Shown piece by piece: positions 1-10,312 of a DNA stretch of 64,000 nucleotides. The position numbers were made by a program, and so were the translations under genes. Origin of the DNA: Ralstonia soli. GTDB lineage: Bacteria; Pseudomonadota; Gammaproteobacteria; Burkholderiales; Burkholderiaceae. The notes under the pieces were generated by a model, which was given only the letters and a program-made list of their open reading frames with translations, searched no databases and was not told the origin of the DNA. The stretch lies in NCBI RefSeq assembly GCF_023955655.1, contig NZ_JAMXHT010000011.1, positions 62,001-126,000 on the forward strand, written 5' to 3'. Numbering within the stretch: position 1 is the stretch's first letter; each line of letters opens with the position of its first letter.

Positions 1-1
1 T

Positions 2-877
2 GTGATGCACGTGCCGGCCGGCGCCGAAGTGCTACTTGGCAACGGTTCGGACGAGATCATCAGCCTGATCGCCATTACCGCGGCCAAGCCTGGTGCGACG
101 GTGCTGGCGCCGGTGCCGGGCTTTGTGATGTATGCGATGTCGGCGCAGTTGCTGGGGCTGAAGTTCGTCGGCGTGCCGCTCAAGACCGACCTGACGCTCG
201 ACCGCGAAGCAATGCTGGCCGCCATGGCCGAACACCAGCCCGCCGTCATCTACCTGGCCTATCCGAACAACCCGACCGGCAATCTGTTCGACGCGGCTGA
301 CATGGATGCCATCGTCCGCGCCGCGCGCGGCCCGGTGTGCCAAAGCCTGGTTGTGATCGATGAAGCCTATCAGCCGTTCGCGCAGCACAGCTGGATGCCG
401 CGCCTGCGTGACTTCGACCACCTGCTGGTGATGCGCACGGTCTCTAAGCTGGGCCTGGCCGGTATCCGCCTCGGTTACGTGGCCGGCCACCCGAAGTGGA
501 TTGCCGAGCTGGACAAGGTGCGCCCGCCGTACAACATCAATGTACTGACCGAGGCGACCGCCCAGTTCGTGCTCGAACACGTCGATGTGCTCGATGCCCA
601 GGCAGCGAACCTGCGCGCCGAGCGCACCAAGCTGATCGGCGCGCTGGCTGCGCTGCCGGGTGTTGAAGTCTTCCCGAGCGCCGCCAACTTCATCCTAGTG
701 CGCGTACCCGATGCAGCGGCGCTGTTCGATCGACTCCTCAATCGGCGGATTCTGATCAAAAACGTCAGTAAAATGCACCCATTGCTGGCCAACTGTCTGC
801 GCGTGACGGTCAGCAATCCCGAAGAAAACGCGCAATTTCTCGATGCCATTGCCGCATCGCTGCAGGAAGCCCCATGA
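2..877 (+). CDS. hisC: Histidinol-phosphate aminotransferase, 5' end missing
   Basis: PLP-dependent enzyme converting imidazole-acetol phosphate and glutamate to histidinol phosphate, in the cytoplasmic histidine pathway. The visible 291 residues are open to the window edge, so roughly the first 60-80 residues of a ~360-residue protein are missing. The fold-type I motifs are present: PNNPTG near residue 88, VIDEAY near 118 (Asp contacts the PLP ring) and [14 protein letters not shown], whose Lys near 149 forms the Schiff base. The stop overlaps the hisB start by 4 bp (ATGA), so translation is probably coupled. Confidence 0.95.
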   Translation: MMHVPAGAEVLLGNGSDEIISLIAITAAKPGATVLAPVPGFVMYAMSAQLLGLKFVGVPLKTDLTLDREAMLAAMAEHQPAVIYLAYPNNPTGNLFDAADMDAIVRAARGPVCQSLVVIDEAYQPFAQHSWMPRLRDFDHLLVMRTVSKLGLAGIRLGYVAGHPKWIAELDKVRPPYNINVLTEATAQFVLEHVDVLDAQAANLRAERTKLIGALAALPGVEVFPSAANFILVRVPDAAALFDRLLNRRILIKNVSKMHPLLANCLRVTVSNPEENAQFLDAIAASLQEAP

Positions 878-1464
878 GCCGTCGTGCCGAGGTCACTCGC
901 AACACCTCTGAAACGCAGATCCGCGTCGCCCTTGATTTGGACGGCACGGGCAAGCAGGCGCTGAACACCGGCGTTCCGTTCCTCGACCACATGCTCGACC
1001 AGATCGCCCGCCATGGCATGGTCGACCTGGACGTTTCGGCCACCGGCGACACCCATATCGATGATCACCACACCGTGGAAGACGTCGGCATCACGCTCGG
1101 CCAGGCCGTTGCCAAGGCCATTGGCGACAAGAAGGGCATCGTGCGCTACGGCCACAGCTACGTGCCGCTGGACGAAGCCCTGTCGCGCGTGGTGATCGAC
1201 TTCTCCGGCCGTCCGGGCCTGGAGTTCCACGTGCCGTTCACGCGGGCGCGCGTGGGCAACTTTGACGTGGACCTGTCCATCGAATTCTTCCGCGGGTTCG
1301 TCAACCATGCCGGCGTGACGCTGCATATCGACAACCTGCGCGGCATCAACGCGCATCACCAGATCGAAACCGTGTTCAAGGCCTTTGGCCGCGCATTGCG
1401 CATGGCGGTCGAGATCGATCCGCGCGCTGCCGGCACGATTCCGTCGACCAAGGGCGCGCTCTGA
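874..1464 (+). CDS. hisB: Imidazoleglycerol-phosphate dehydratase
   Basis: Catalyses the Mn-dependent dehydration of imidazole glycerol phosphate to imidazole acetol phosphate. The protein has 196 residues, the size of the stand-alone dehydratase; the bifunctional HisB of enterobacteria carries an extra phosphatase domain that is absent here. The two metal-binding repeats are visible as DDHHTVED in the first half and NAHHQIE in the second. It overlaps hisC by 4 bp. Histidinol-phosphate phosphatase must be encoded elsewhere. Confidence 0.97.
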   Translation: MSRRAEVTRNTSETQIRVALDLDGTGKQALNTGVPFLDHMLDQIARHGMVDLDVSATGDTHIDDHHTVEDVGITLGQAVAKAIGDKKGIVRYGHSYVPLDEALSRVVIDFSGRPGLEFHVPFTRARVGNFDVDLSIEFFRGFVNHAGVTLHIDNLRGINAHHQIETVFKAFGRALRMAVEIDPRAAGTIPSTKGAL

Positions 1465-1519
1465 TCCGACGCGTCGGCCTGGCCGCGCCTACCCGACCCC
1501 AAAAACGGCCACCGATCCG

Positions 1520-2143
1520 ATGGATCTGACCAAGAGCTTTTTCTCGCTGCTCGCGCTGATCAACCCGATCGGCGCGATTCCGTTCTTCATCAGCCTGACC
1601 GAGAGCCAGACGGATGAGGAGAAGCGCCGCACCATCAAGGTCGCGTCGATTTCGGTGGCGATCGTGATTGGCTTGTCCGCGTTGCTGGGCGAGCAGATCA
1701 TCGGATTTTTCGGATTCTCGGTCGGGTCGCTGCAGGTGGGCGGCGGGATCATCATGATCATGATCGCGCTGAACATGTTGAACGCGCAGACCAGCCGCAC
1801 CAAGGCCACGCCCGAAGAAGAGGACGAGGCCGGTGCCAAGGCGAGCATTGCCGTCGTGCCGCTGGCGATTCCGCTGCTCACGGGCCCGGGCTCGATCAGC
1901 ACGGTGATCGTCTACGCGGGCAAAACCAAGCACTGGTGGGATCTGTTCCTGCTGGCCGGCGTGGGTGTGGCAATTGCGCTCGTGGTATGGATCGTGCTGC
2001 GCGCCGCCGAGCCGATCGCCCGTGTGATCGGCCGCACCGGCATCAACGTCGGCACGCGGTTGATGGGTTTGATCCTGGCGGCGCTGGCCGTGGAATTCAT
2101 TGTTGACGGGCTGAAAACCCTGTTGCCCGTCCTTCGGGCTTAA
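1520..2143 (+). CDS. MarC/YchE family integral membrane protein
   Basis: A 207-residue polytopic protein starting [19 protein letters not shown]. The NPIG motif in the first membrane segment and about six hydrophobic helices are typical of the MarC family. An upstream in-frame ATG at 1385 lies inside hisB, so the start at 1520, which leaves a 55-bp gap after hisB, is preferred. The gene sits inside the histidine operon, 11 bp before hisH. This arrangement is known in related beta-proteobacteria, but the biochemical role of MarC proteins is unsettled. Confidence 0.9.
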   Translation: MDLTKSFFSLLALINPIGAIPFFISLTESQTDEEKRRTIKVASISVAIVIGLSALLGEQIIGFFGFSVGSLQVGGGIIMIMIALNMLNAQTSRTKATPEEEDEAGAKASIAVVPLAIPLLTGPGSISTVIVYAGKTKHWWDLFLLAGVGVAIALVVWIVLRAAEPIARVIGRTGINVGTRLMGLILAALAVEFIVDGLKTLLPVLRA

Positions 2144-2154
2144 TAAGTGAAGTC

Positions 2155-2808
2155 ATGACTAAGATCGCAATCGTCGATTACGGCATGGGCAATCTGCGCT
2201 CGGTGGCGCAGGCCCTGATGGCCGTCGCTCCGGAAGCCGATGTGCGCATCAGTGCGCAAGCCGACGAGATTCGCGCGGCAGACCGCGTGGTGCTGCCGGG
2301 GCAGGGTGCCATGCCCGACTGCATGGCCGCCTTTGACCAATCCGGCCTGCGCGAAGCGGTGCTGGAAGCCTCCCGCACCAAGCCGATGCTTGGCGTGTGC
2401 GTGGGTGAGCAGATGATGCTCGAGCGCAGTACTGAGGCGCGCGTCGGCCACCAATACACCCCTGGCCTCGGCCTGATCAAGGGCGAGGTCATCCGTTTTG
2501 ATCTGGACGGCCAGTTGCAGCCGGACGGTTCGCGGTACAAAGTGCCCCAGATGGGCTGGAATCGCGTGCACCAGAGCCGCGCTCATGCACTCTGGCAGGG
2601 CGTGGCCGACCAGAGCTACTTCTATTTCGTGCACAGCTACTACGCGCGGCCCGCCAACGCTGAAGAATCGGTCGGAGAGACCGAATACGGCGTGCGGTTT
2701 ACCTGTGCCATCGCCCGGGATAATATTTTTGCCACACAGTTTCACCCGGAAAAAAGTGCGCAAGCCGGCTTGCAGATCTACCGGAATTTCGTGCACTGGA
2801 ACCCGTGA
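2155..2808 (+). CDS. hisH: Imidazole glycerol phosphate synthase, glutaminase subunit
   Basis: Class I glutamine amidotransferase that supplies ammonia to HisF for synthesis of imidazole glycerol phosphate and AICAR. It has 217 residues. The nucleophile is Cys82 in the elbow [10 protein letters not shown], and the His-Glu pair of the triad lies in TQFHPEKS near residue 197. The oxyanion-strand region [10 protein letters not shown] is also present. The gene follows marC by 11 bp and precedes hisA, as expected for a HisH-HisF partner. Confidence 0.97.
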   Translation: MTKIAIVDYGMGNLRSVAQALMAVAPEADVRISAQADEIRAADRVVLPGQGAMPDCMAAFDQSGLREAVLEASRTKPMLGVCVGEQMMLERSTEARVGHQYTPGLGLIKGEVIRFDLDGQLQPDGSRYKVPQMGWNRVHQSRAHALWQGVADQSYFYFVHSYYARPANAEESVGETEYGVRFTCAIARDNIFATQFHPEKSAQAGLQIYRNFVHWNP

Positions 2809-2882
2809 ATCCGGCGTTGCTTGTCGCCGTTGCTGCAACGGAACCCGTTTAACCCCACCCCCTCAACTTTGTCGTTACGACT

Positions 2883-3626
2883 ATGCTGCTCATCCCCGCC
2901 ATCGACCTGAAGGACGGTCAGTGTGTGCGCCTCAAACAAGGCGATATGGATCAAGCCACCGTGTTCTCGGAAGACCCTGCTGCCATGGCGCGGCATTGGG
3001 TCGAGCAGGGCGCGCGCCGCTTGCACCTCGTCGACTTGAATGGCGCTTTCGCGGGCAAGCCGCGTAACGAGGCGGCCGTCAAGGCGATCCTCGCCGAGGT
3101 GGGCGATGAGATTCCTGTGCAACTCGGCGGCGGCATCCGCGATCTGGGCACCATCGAGCGCTGGCTCGACGACGGCCTGGAGTACGTCATCATCGGTACG
3201 GCGGCGGTCAAGGATCCGGGCTTTCTGCGCGACGCATGCACGGCATTCGGCGGCCATATCATCGTCGGGCTCGATGCCAAGGACGGCAAGGTGGCGACCG
3301 ACGGCTGGAGCAAGCTCTCCGGCCACGAAGTCGTGGACCTCGCCAAGAAGTACGAAGACTACGGCGTCGAAGGCATCATCTACACCGACATCGGCCGCGA
3401 CGGCATGCTGCAGGGCATCAACATCGATGCCACCGTCAAGCTGGCACAGTCGGTAAAGATTCCGGTGATCGCCAGCGGTGGCTTGTCGAACCTCAAGGAC
3501 ATCGACAACCTGTGCGCCGTCGAAGAGCATGGCGTGGAAGGCGTGATCTGCGGCCGCGCCATCTATTCGGGCGACCTGAACTTCAAGGAAGCGCAAGCCC
3601 TCGCGGACAAACTCGGCGCGGCCTAA
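2883..3626 (+). CDS. hisA: ProFAR isomerase
   Basis: 1-(5-phosphoribosyl)-5-[(5-phosphoribosylamino)methylideneamino]imidazole-4-carboxamide isomerase. This (beta/alpha)8 barrel catalyses an Amadori rearrangement, producing the substrate of HisF/HisH. It has 247 residues. The N-terminal [19 protein letters not shown] holds the catalytic Asp, and [15 protein letters not shown] holds the second catalytic Asp and phosphate contacts. The 74-bp spacing after hisH is the largest gap in this part of the operon and shows no clear terminator. Confidence 0.97.
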   Translation: MLLIPAIDLKDGQCVRLKQGDMDQATVFSEDPAAMARHWVEQGARRLHLVDLNGAFAGKPRNEAAVKAILAEVGDEIPVQLGGGIRDLGTIERWLDDGLEYVIIGTAAVKDPGFLRDACTAFGGHIIVGLDAKDGKVATDGWSKLSGHEVVDLAKKYEDYGVEGIIYTDIGRDGMLQGINIDATVKLAQSVKIPVIASGGLSNLKDIDNLCAVEEHGVEGVICGRAIYSGDLNFKEAQALADKLGAA

Positions 3627-3662
3627 GCCGCGCTCAACGGGTGCTGCGGCACCCGACTCATC

Positions 3663-4439
3663 ATGCTAGCCAAACGAATCATCCCCTGCCTGGACGTGAC
3701 CAACGGCCGGGTGGTCAAGGGCGTCAACTTCGTCGAGTTACGCGACGCGGGCGACCCCGTTGAAATCGCGCGCCGCTACGACGAGCAGGGCGCGGACGAA
3801 ATCACGTTCCTCGACATCACCGCTACATCGGACGGGCGCGACCTGATGCTGGGCATCATCGAAGCCGTGGCGTCGCAGGTGTTCATTCCGCTGACCGTGG
3901 GCGGCGGCGTGCGCGCGCTGGAAGATGTGCGCCGCCTGCTCAATGCCGGGGCAGACAAGATCAGCATGAACTCGTCGGCGGTGGCGAATCCGCAGCTCGT
4001 GTCGGACGCCAGTGCCCGCCATGGGGCGCAGTGCATCGTCGTGGCGATCGACGCCAAGAAGGTGTCGACCGAAGGCGAAGCGCCACGCTGGGAGGTGTTT
4101 ACACACGGCGGCCGCAAGGGCACGGGCCTGGATGTCGTGGCCTGGGCGCGCGAGATGGCCCAGCGCGGCGCCGGCGAAATCCTGCTCACCAGCATGGATC
4201 GCGACGGCACCAAGGCGGGCTTTGATCTGGAACTCACGCGTGCGGTGTCCGATGCGGTGCCGGTGCCCGTGATCGCATCGGGCGGCGTCGGTAATCTGCA
4301 GCATCTGGCCGACGGTATCAAGCTCGGCCACGCCGATGCGGTGCTGGCCGCCAGCATCTTCCACTACGGTGAATACACCGTGGGCCAAGCCAAGCAGTTC
4401 ATGGCAGAACAAGGCATTCCAGTACGGATCGGACTATGA
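3663..4439 (+). CDS. hisF: Imidazole glycerol phosphate synthase, cyclase subunit
   Basis: A (beta/alpha)8-barrel cyclase partner of HisH, 258 residues. The first strand, [19 protein letters not shown], carries the catalytic Asp11, and the second catalytic Asp is in [14 protein letters not shown]. Half-barrel symmetry with HisA is visible ([10 protein letters not shown] versus [10 protein letters not shown]). The stop overlaps the hisI start by 4 bp (ATGA), which suggests coupled translation. Confidence 0.97.
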   Translation: MLAKRIIPCLDVTNGRVVKGVNFVELRDAGDPVEIARRYDEQGADEITFLDITATSDGRDLMLGIIEAVASQVFIPLTVGGGVRALEDVRRLLNAGADKISMNSSAVANPQLVSDASARHGAQCIVVAIDAKKVSTEGEAPRWEVFTHGGRKGTGLDVVAWAREMAQRGAGEILLTSMDRDGTKAGFDLELTRAVSDAVPVPVIASGGVGNLQHLADGIKLGHADAVLAASIFHYGEYTVGQAKQFMAEQGIPVRIGL

Positions 4440-4858
4440 GCAAGAAGTGGCTGAACAAGGTCCACTGGGACGACAACGGCCTCGTGCCGGTGATCGTGCA
4501 GGAGCAGGGCAGCAACGACGTCCTGATGTTCGCCTTCATGAACCGCGAGGCGCTGCAGAAGACCGTGGAGACCGGCGAGGCCGTGTTCTGGTCGCGCTCG
4601 CGCAAGCGTCTGTGGCACAAGGGTGAGGAATCCGGCCACATCCAGAAGGTGCACGAAATCCGCCTGGACTGCGACGAAGACGTGGTTCTGCTCCGCGTCA
4701 CGCAGATCGGCGGCATTGCCTGTCACACCGGCCGTCACGCATGCTTCTTCCAGAAGTTCGAAGGCAGCGTGGAAGACGGCGACTGGCACACCGTCGAGCC
4801 CGTGCTCAAGAACCCTGACGACATTTACGCCGGCAAGCCCGGCCACAACCATGAGTGA
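4436..4858 (+). CDS. hisI: Phosphoribosyl-AMP cyclohydrolase
   Basis: Zn- and Mg-dependent hydrolase that opens the purine ring of PR-AMP, 140 residues. Family metal ligands are visible: the DCDEDVVLL cluster and the [10 protein letters not shown] segment with two Cys and two His. It is the monofunctional form; the pyrophosphohydrolase step is encoded by the next gene. It overlaps both neighbours, hisF by 4 bp and hisE by 8 bp. Confidence 0.96.
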   Translation: MSKKWLNKVHWDDNGLVPVIVQEQGSNDVLMFAFMNREALQKTVETGEAVFWSRSRKRLWHKGEESGHIQKVHEIRLDCDEDVVLLRVTQIGGIACHTGRHACFFQKFEGSVEDGDWHTVEPVLKNPDDIYAGKPGHNHE

Positions 4859-5225
4859 CACCCTGCGCCGCCTGGGCGAGGTGCTCGAATCCCGCAAGCT
4901 CGCCAACGGCGGCGACCCGGACAAGAGCTACATCGCACGCCTGTTCAACAAGGGCGACGACGCCATCCTCAAGAAGATCGGCGAAGAGGCCACCGAGACG
5001 GTCATGGCTGCCAAGGACGCTCGTGCCGCCGGCATGACCGACGAGGCACGCAGCAAGGTTGTCTACGAAGTGGCCGACCTGTGGTTCCACACCATGGTGC
5101 TGCTCTCGCACTTCAACCTGACGCCGGACGACGTCGTCAATGAGCTGGCGCGCCGCGAAGGGCTCTCAGGCCTGGAAGAGAAGGCATTGCGCAAGTCGCA
5201 GGCGCGCGATGCTGCCGGTGACTGA
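4851..5225 (+). CDS. hisE: Phosphoribosyl-ATP pyrophosphatase
   Basis: Hydrolyses PR-ATP to PR-AMP, the second step of histidine synthesis, through a MazG-like all-alpha fold. It has 124 residues from the ATG that overlaps the hisI stop by 8 bp. The [15 protein letters not shown] segment and the later YEVADLWFH segment carry the acidic metal-binding residues of the fold. A longer in-frame extension back to 4623 lies wholly within hisI and is not used. Confidence 0.95.
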   Translation: MSDTLRRLGEVLESRKLANGGDPDKSYIARLFNKGDDAILKKIGEEATETVMAAKDARAAGMTDEARSKVVYEVADLWFHTMVLLSHFNLTPDDVVNELARREGLSGLEEKALRKSQARDAAGD

Positions 5226-5257
5226 CCAACGGTGACGAATCGTCGCAGGGAGGCAGC

Positions 5258-5632
5258 GTGGACAAATACGGACCGGCAATGGTGGTGACGGACGATGCAG
5301 AACGCCTGGCTGGACTGCGGCGCCTGACGCATATTCTGTATGCCCTCTACGCCATTTTCTGGCTGACAGGGGGCATCACTGCATTGATTGCCATCATCGT
5401 CGGGTATGTTAAGCGCGACGATGTGCGCGGCACGTTGTACGAGTCGCACTTCCGGTGGCAGATCCGTTCGTTCTGGTGGTGCGTATTGTGGGGTGTGATC
5501 GGCGTGCTGCTCATTCCCCTGGCCTTTGTGGGCTTTGCCGTGCTGTGGGCTCTGGGCATCTGGATGCTGTATCGTATTGTTAAAGGTTGGCTGTATCTGA
5601 ACGACAGCAAGCCGATGTACGCGAACCAGTAA
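5258..5632 (+). CDS. Small membrane protein, DUF4870-like
   Basis: A 124-residue protein with three probable membrane helices (about 25-50, 68-85 and 88-108) and no signal peptide. A GTG start at 5258 is preferred over the in-frame ATG at 5279 because GGGAGG lies at good spacing just upstream. The helix pattern and the charged GYVKRDDVRGT and LYESHFRWQ segments resemble DUF4870-type proteins often found between hisE and tatA in Burkholderiales. The function is unknown. It probably belongs to the same transcript as hisE. Confidence 0.75.
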   Translation: MDKYGPAMVVTDDAERLAGLRRLTHILYALYAIFWLTGGITALIAIIVGYVKRDDVRGTLYESHFRWQIRSFWWCVLWGVIGVLLIPLAFVGFAVLWALGIWMLYRIVKGWLYLNDSKPMYANQ

Positions 5633-5694
5633 CATCAACCAATGGCGCGGCCACCGTTGCCGCACCAATCGCCGTATTTACGTGGGAGTAGGAC

Positions 5695-5943
5695 ATGGGT
5701 TCCTTTAGCATTTGGCACTGGCTGATCGTGCTGGTGATCGTCATGATGGTGTTCGGCACGAAGAAGCTGCGCAACATTGGTTCGGACCTCGGTGGTGCCG
5801 TGAAGGGCTTCAAGGACGGCATGAAGGAAGGGTCGGAAGACAAGCCCGCAGCACCACAGCAGACTGCCGGCCAGCCGCCGCGCGAGCTGCACGACTCGAC
5901 GACGATCGACGTCGAAGCGCGCGACAAGTCCAAGCAAGGCTGA
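5695..5943 (+). CDS. tatA: Sec-independent translocase subunit TatA
   Basis: Pore-forming subunit of the twin-arginine translocase, which exports folded proteins. It has 82 residues: an N-terminal membrane helix ([20 protein letters not shown]), the [21 protein letters not shown] hinge and amphipathic helix split across residues 18-40, and a polar, proline-containing tail. The Gly-Ser-Phe start and the FGT hinge are standard for TatA rather than TatB. tatB follows 20 bp downstream. Confidence 0.95.
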   Translation: MGSFSIWHWLIVLVIVMMVFGTKKLRNIGSDLGGAVKGFKDGMKEGSEDKPAAPQQTAGQPPRELHDSTTIDVEARDKSKQG

Positions 5944-5963
5944 GCGCCGCAGCACGCTGACCG

Positions 5964-6482
5964 ATGATCGATCTCGGCATTTCCAAGCTGGCGCTGATCG
6001 GCGCGGTGGCGCTTGTCGTCATCGGGCCGGAGCGCCTACCCAAGGTGGCGCGCACCGCTGGCGCCTTGCTTGGCCGTGCGCAGCGCTATATCGCCGATGT
6101 GAAGGCCGAGGTCGGCCGCGAGATCGAGCTCGACGAGCTGCGCAAGATGCGCACCGAGTTCGAGCAGGCTGCGCGCAATGTCGAGCAGACCATCCATCAG
6201 GAGGTCAGCAAGCACACGACGGAGATCAACGAACGCCTGAACGAGGCGCTCGGCGATCCGGCATTGCAGCAGACGGCTACCTCCGCGCCTGACTGGCGCC
6301 CCGCACCGGGCAAGTCGCGCAACGGCCGCAACAGTTGGCGTAACAAGCAGCTCTCGATGCCCAAGTGGTACCGCCAGAAGCAGGGCGTGCGCATGTGGGC
6401 GCAATCGGGGGCCGCGCGTGTGAAGCGCCATCGCCCACCCATCGTCGCTGCGCAGTCGCGTGCGCGTTCCTTCTTCGAATGA
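5964..6482 (+). CDS. tatB: Sec-independent translocase subunit TatB
   Basis: Receptor subunit that pairs with TatC to bind twin-arginine signal peptides. It has 172 residues. The N-terminus MIDLGISKLALIGAVALVVI is followed by GPERLPKVART, the TatB hinge with its conserved Glu and Pro, then a long amphipathic helix rich in Arg and Glu and a polar C-terminal tail. It lies between tatA and tatC in the canonical order. Confidence 0.95.
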   Translation: MIDLGISKLALIGAVALVVIGPERLPKVARTAGALLGRAQRYIADVKAEVGREIELDELRKMRTEFEQAARNVEQTIHQEVSKHTTEINERLNEALGDPALQQTATSAPDWRPAPGKSRNGRNSWRNKQLSMPKWYRQKQGVRMWAQSGAARVKRHRPPIVAAQSRARSFFE

Positions 6483-6543
6483 TCTTCCAGGCGCCGGTTG
6501 TGTGTGCGGCGCCGCGTCCTGACTTTCCCCCTTTCCAGTCGAC

Positions 6544-7338
6544 ATGAGTGCCGATCCGCAAGAGTCGCCCGAGGACGGCGCGCAGGAAACCTTCATCTCG
6601 CACCTGGTCGAGTTGCGCGAGCGCATCGTCAAGGCCGGCGCGGGCGTGCTGCTGATCTTCCTGGGCCTGGTCTACTGGGCGCCCGACATCTTCAACCTGT
6701 TTTCGCGGCCGCTCATTCAGGCGCTGCCCAAGAACGGCCACATGATCGTGACCGATGTCACCGGCTCGTTCTTCGTGCCGATGAAGGTGACGCTGCTTGC
6801 GGCTTTCCTGATCGCGCTGCCGTGGGTGCTATATCAGGTCTGGCGCTTCGTGGCGCCGGGGCTGTATTCGCACGAGAAGCGCATGATCATGCCGCTGGTG
6901 GTGAGCAGCTATCTGCTGTTCCTGTGCGGCGTGGCGTTTGCGTATTTCCTGGTCTTCCCGACGGTGTTCAAGGTGATGGCGCACTACAACGCGCCGCTGG
7001 GGGCGGAGATGTCGACCGACATCGACAAGTACCTCAGCTTTGCGATGACCACCTTCCTGGCCTTCGGCATCACGTTTGAGGTGCCGGTGGTGGTGATGGT
7101 GCTGGTGCGCTTTGGCATCGTGAGCCTGGATAAGCTGCGCCAGGCGCGGCCGTACGTGGTGGTGGGCGCGTTCATCATCGCGGCCGTTGTGACGCCGCCG
7201 GATGTGATGTCGCAGCTGTTGTTGGCGGTGCCGCTGTGGCTGCTGTACGAACTGGGGCTGATCCTGGCGGCGATCTTCCTGCGCAAGACGGTCGCACCAG
7301 AGGCGGACCCGGAGCATTTGCCGGTCGTGAAGGACTAA
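6544..7338 (+). CDS. tatC: Sec-independent translocase subunit TatC
   Basis: Six-helix core of the Tat receptor, 264 residues. The cytoplasmic N-terminus holds FISHLVELRERIVKAG, whose conserved Glu and Arg help recognise the signal peptide. FVAPGLYSHEKR and the AFGITFEVPVVVMVL segment with its conserved Phe and Glu are also family marks. It closes the tatABC operon and is followed by a strong intrinsic terminator at 7363-7390. Likely local cargo includes the Rieske protein (19636) and the binding protein at 13972. Confidence 0.97.
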   Translation: MSADPQESPEDGAQETFISHLVELRERIVKAGAGVLLIFLGLVYWAPDIFNLFSRPLIQALPKNGHMIVTDVTGSFFVPMKVTLLAAFLIALPWVLYQVWRFVAPGLYSHEKRMIMPLVVSSYLLFLCGVAFAYFLVFPTVFKVMAHYNAPLGAEMSTDIDKYLSFAMTTFLAFGITFEVPVVVMVLVRFGIVSLDKLRQARPYVVVGAFIIAAVVTPPDVMSQLLLAVPLWLLYELGLILAAIFLRKTVAPEADPEHLPVVKD

Positions 7339-7362
7339 CGGGCCGATTCAACGATCGCCAAA

Positions 7363-7395
7363 GAGAAAGGCAGCCTCGGCTGCCTTTCTCGTTTT
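7363..7395 (+). terminator. Intrinsic terminator after tatABC
   Basis: A perfect 12-bp stem (7363-7374 with 7379-7390) has a CTCG loop and is followed by a T-rich run. It ends the tat transcript. The start of the stem is A-rich and the hairpin sits between convergent genes, so it may also serve the minus-strand ABC ATPase gene that ends at 7407. Confidence 0.9.
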
Positions 7396-7406
7396 TGCGA
7401 TGAGGC

Positions 7407-8492
7407 TTACGCCGCATACAACCAGAATTGCTCGCGCGGGAAGGTCAGGGCGTACTTGCCGTCGCTCGGGGCGCTGGCGGAGTATGCGCGCAGGCCTGTG
7501 CCGGCGGCGCCGCTGTCGCCGCTGGCGCGGAACAGGCATTCCCAGCGGTCGCCCAGGTACATGCGCGTCGCCAGCGGCAGGTGGATGGTGTTGTCAGCGT
7601 TGTCCACACCCACGCGCACCTGCTCCAGGCGGATCACGCCATGCGCGGCGGCGCCCGGCTTCAGATCCCCGCGTGCTACACCCCACAGCGACCAGCCGCC
7701 AGCCTCATCGACCAGCCGTGCCATGCCATCACGCACTTCGGCGATCTTGCCGTTGACGCGGTTGTTGCTGCCCATGAACTCGGCGGTGAAGAGGGTTTGC
7801 GGCGCGCCGTACATCTCTTCGGGCGTGCCTTGCTGTTCGATCACGCCGTTGTTCAGCAGCAGGATGCGGTCCGACATGGCCATCGCTTCGCTCTGGTCGT
7901 GCGTGACCATCAGCGCAGAGAGGCCCAGGCGCACGATCAGCTCGCGCAGGAAGGCGCGGGCTTCTTCGCGCAGCTTGGCATCGAGGTTCGAGAGCGGCTC
8001 GTCGAGCAGGATGACGGGCGGGTTGTAGACCAGCGCACGGGCAATCGCCACGCGCTGCTGCTGGCCGCCGGAGAGCTGGCTCGGGAAGCGCTCGCCCAGA
8101 TGGCCCAGGCCCAGTTGCTGCAGCACCGCCTGCACGCGTTCCTTGATCTGTGCGGATGGCGTCTTGCGCAGCTTGAGCGGGTAGGCGACGTTCTCGGCCA
8201 CGGTCTTGTGCGGCCACAGTGCGTACGATTGAAACACGAGGCCCAGGTTGCGCCCTTCGGCGGGCACGTCGAGCTTCTTGGCGCCGTCGAACATGACGCG
8301 GTCGCCGATCTGGACGGTACCCTGGCTCGCCTGCTCGAGGCCGGCGACAGCGCGCAGCAGCGTGGTCTTGCCCGAACCAGACGGGCCCAGCAGCGAGACA
8401 ACCTCGCCCTTCTGCAGCTGCATCGAGACACCCTTGAGGACCGGGTTGTTGCCGTATTGCAGGTGCAGGTTGTTGACGGTGAGTTCAATCAT
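7407..8492 (-). CDS. ABC importer ATPase (FbpC/PotA type)
   Basis: ATP-binding subunit of the importer encoded with the two genes upstream on the minus strand, 361 residues. Walker A is [16 protein letters not shown] near residue 33, the signature is [15 protein letters not shown], Walker B is [12 protein letters not shown], and the switch His is in [13 protein letters not shown]. About 120 C-terminal residues form a TOBE-like domain. Its ATG overlaps the permease stop by 8 bp. The family handles ferric iron, polyamines, sugar phosphates or aminoethylphosphonate, and sequence alone does not settle the substrate. Confidence 0.88.
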   Translation of the reverse strand: MIELTVNNLHLQYGNNPVLKGVSMQLQKGEVVSLLGPSGSGKTTLLRAVAGLEQASQGTVQIGDRVMFDGAKKLDVPAEGRNLGLVFQSYALWPHKTVAENVAYPLKLRKTPSAQIKERVQAVLQQLGLGHLGERFPSQLSGGQQQRVAIARALVYNPPVILLDEPLSNLDAKLREEARAFLRELIVRLGLSALMVTHDQSEAMAMSDRILLLNNGVIEQQGTPEEMYGAPQTLFTAEFMGSNNRVNGKIAEVRDGMARLVDEAGGWSLWGVARGDLKPGAAAHGVIRLEQVRVGVDNADNTIHLPLATRMYLGDRWECLFRASGDSGAAGTGLRAYSASAPSDGKYALTFPREQFWLYAA

Positions 8493-10296
8493 GGAGCTTT
8501 ACCCCGAAACGCAGTGCAATGCCGAGGCCGACGGCCACCAGCACGATATTGACGAAGGACAGCGCGGCGACGATATCGATGGCGCCGCCCGCCCACAGGG
8601 AAACCAGCATCGAGCCGATCGTCTCGGTGCCCGGCGAGAGCAGGTACACACCGGTCGAGTACTCGCGCTCGAAAATCAGGAAGATCAGCAGCCAGGCGCC
8701 GAGCAGGCCGTAGCGCGTGAGCGGCACGGTCACATCGCGCGTGGTGCGGGCACGGCTGGCGCCCACCGAACGGGCGGCTTCTTCCAGCTCGGGGCCGACC
8801 TGCAGCAGCGCGGCCGAGATCAACCGCAGCCCGTAGGCCAGCCACACCACCGTGTACGCGATCCACACGCTGAAGATCGTGCTGCGCAGGTTACGCAGGC
8901 TCGGCACGATGTTCTCGATGATCCAGTTGGCGAAGGGCACGCTGCTGTCGGTCAGGCCGGTCTCGATCCAGTTCGGCACAAACAGGAACACCCACAGGAA
9001 GGCCAGACCGGCCAGCAGGCCCGGAATGGCGCGGGGCACCAGCACGCTGTAGTCGAGGAAGCGCGTCCAGCCGTCCGGCTTGCGGTGCATGGCGAGCCCG
9101 ATGAAGGTGTAGCAGGCCACCGCGATGGCGCCGCCGATCACACCGATCAGCACCGTGTTGACGATCGCGCGCAGGAACTGCGGTTGCTCGAAGATCTGGT
9201 GGAATGCAGTGAGCGACACGGCCTCCGTCAACGACACGCCTTCACCCCAGTTCGACACGAACGCACGCAGCGCGATGCCCGACAGCGGCACCACCACCGA
9301 AATGAAGAACCACAGCACCACGACTGCCCATGCCGGCCAGCGCCACGAGCCCAGCGGCAGCGGGCGGCTGCGCGTGACCTTGCCCTTGACGGTGACGAAG
9401 CGGTTGGCCGAGCGCAGCATGTAGCGCTGCAGCAGCACCAGCGGGAACGTGACCATCACCAGGCAGACCGCCACGGCCGCCATCAGGTGATAGGCCGGCG
9501 TGCCGAGCTTGTTGGTCAGCTTGTACAGGTACGTGGCCAGCACCAGGTGTCCTTCCGGATCGCCCAGCACGAGCACCAGGCCGAACACCTCGAAGCCCAG
9601 GAAGATCACCAGTACGGCTGCGTACAGCAGCGCGGGGCGCACCATTGGCAGACTCACATTGAGCGCCACCGACAGCGGCGAGGCGCCCGAGATGCGCGCG
9701 GCTTCTTCCACATCCGAGCCCAGGCTGCGCAGCGCAGACGAGACATACAGATACACGTGCGGCACGTGCGTCAGACCCGCGATGATGATGATGCTGGTGA
9801 ACGAATACACGTTCCAGGGCACGCCACCAAAGACCTGCTTGAACCAGATCGTATAGAAGCCGACCGGGCCGGCCGACACCACATAGCCGAACGCCAGCAC
9901 CATCGGCGAGACGAACACCGGGATCATCAGCATCGGCTCGATGATGCGGCGGCCCGGCAGGTCGGAGCGCACCATCAGGAACGCCAGGATGCCGCCCAGC
10001 GGCACCGAGATCACCGCCAGGCCGAGGGCCAGCGCGGCGGATTTTTCGAACGCGTGCCAGAAGTCGGGATCATCGAAGATGAAGCGGTAAGCATCGAGCC
10101 CCGCCAGTGCGTCCGGCATGAAGAACGGCGCGGACAGGAAGCTCTGGTAGAAGATCAGCGCCAGCGGCGTGAAAATCGCCAGCGCGGTAAGCAGGATGAC
10201 CACGCCGCGCGGCAAAGCCTGTCCCACACGCGTCCAGGGCGAGCGTTTGGGAGTGGCTTGGCTGGCGGCGGCACGGTCTTGCGCTAGGGAACGCAT
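8485..10296 (-). CDS. ABC importer permease, two fused domains
   Basis: A 603-residue membrane protein with about twelve helices and two BPD-type permease halves, arranged like the fused FbpB/ThiP-class permeases. EAA loops that contact the ATPase occur in each half: EEAARISGASPLSVALNVSL near residue 195 and EEAARSVGASRARTTRDVTV near 500. A good GGAGG site precedes the ATG by 4 nt. A hairpin just upstream of that site separates the gene from its binding-protein partner. It overlaps the ATPase gene by 8 bp. Confidence 0.88.
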   Translation of the reverse strand: MRSLAQDRAAASQATPKRSPWTRVGQALPRGVVILLTALAIFTPLALIFYQSFLSAPFFMPDALAGLDAYRFIFDDPDFWHAFEKSAALALGLAVISVPLGGILAFLMVRSDLPGRRIIEPMLMIPVFVSPMVLAFGYVVSAGPVGFYTIWFKQVFGGVPWNVYSFTSIIIIAGLTHVPHVYLYVSSALRSLGSDVEEAARISGASPLSVALNVSLPMVRPALLYAAVLVIFLGFEVFGLVLVLGDPEGHLVLATYLYKLTNKLGTPAYHLMAAVAVCLVMVTFPLVLLQRYMLRSANRFVTVKGKVTRSRPLPLGSWRWPAWAVVVLWFFISVVVPLSGIALRAFVSNWGEGVSLTEAVSLTAFHQIFEQPQFLRAIVNTVLIGVIGGAIAVACYTFIGLAMHRKPDGWTRFLDYSVLVPRAIPGLLAGLAFLWVFLFVPNWIETGLTDSSVPFANWIIENIVPSLRNLRSTIFSVWIAYTVVWLAYGLRLISAALLQVGPELEEAARSVGASRARTTRDVTVPLTRYGLLGAWLLIFLIFEREYSTGVYLLSPGTETIGSMLVSLWAGGAIDIVAALSFVNIVLVAVGLGIALRFGVKLHD

Positions 10297-10312
10297 GGTG
10301 CCTCCAGGAGGG

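Noticed and set aside
1385-1519. Upstream extension of the MarC frame
   Set aside because: It lies within hisB and adds an Arg-rich non-family segment; the start at 1520 matches MarC proteins.
8248-10287. A 679-residue plus-strand frame opposite the ABC permease
   Set aside because: Antisense shadow; the permease has clear EAA loops and membrane helices.
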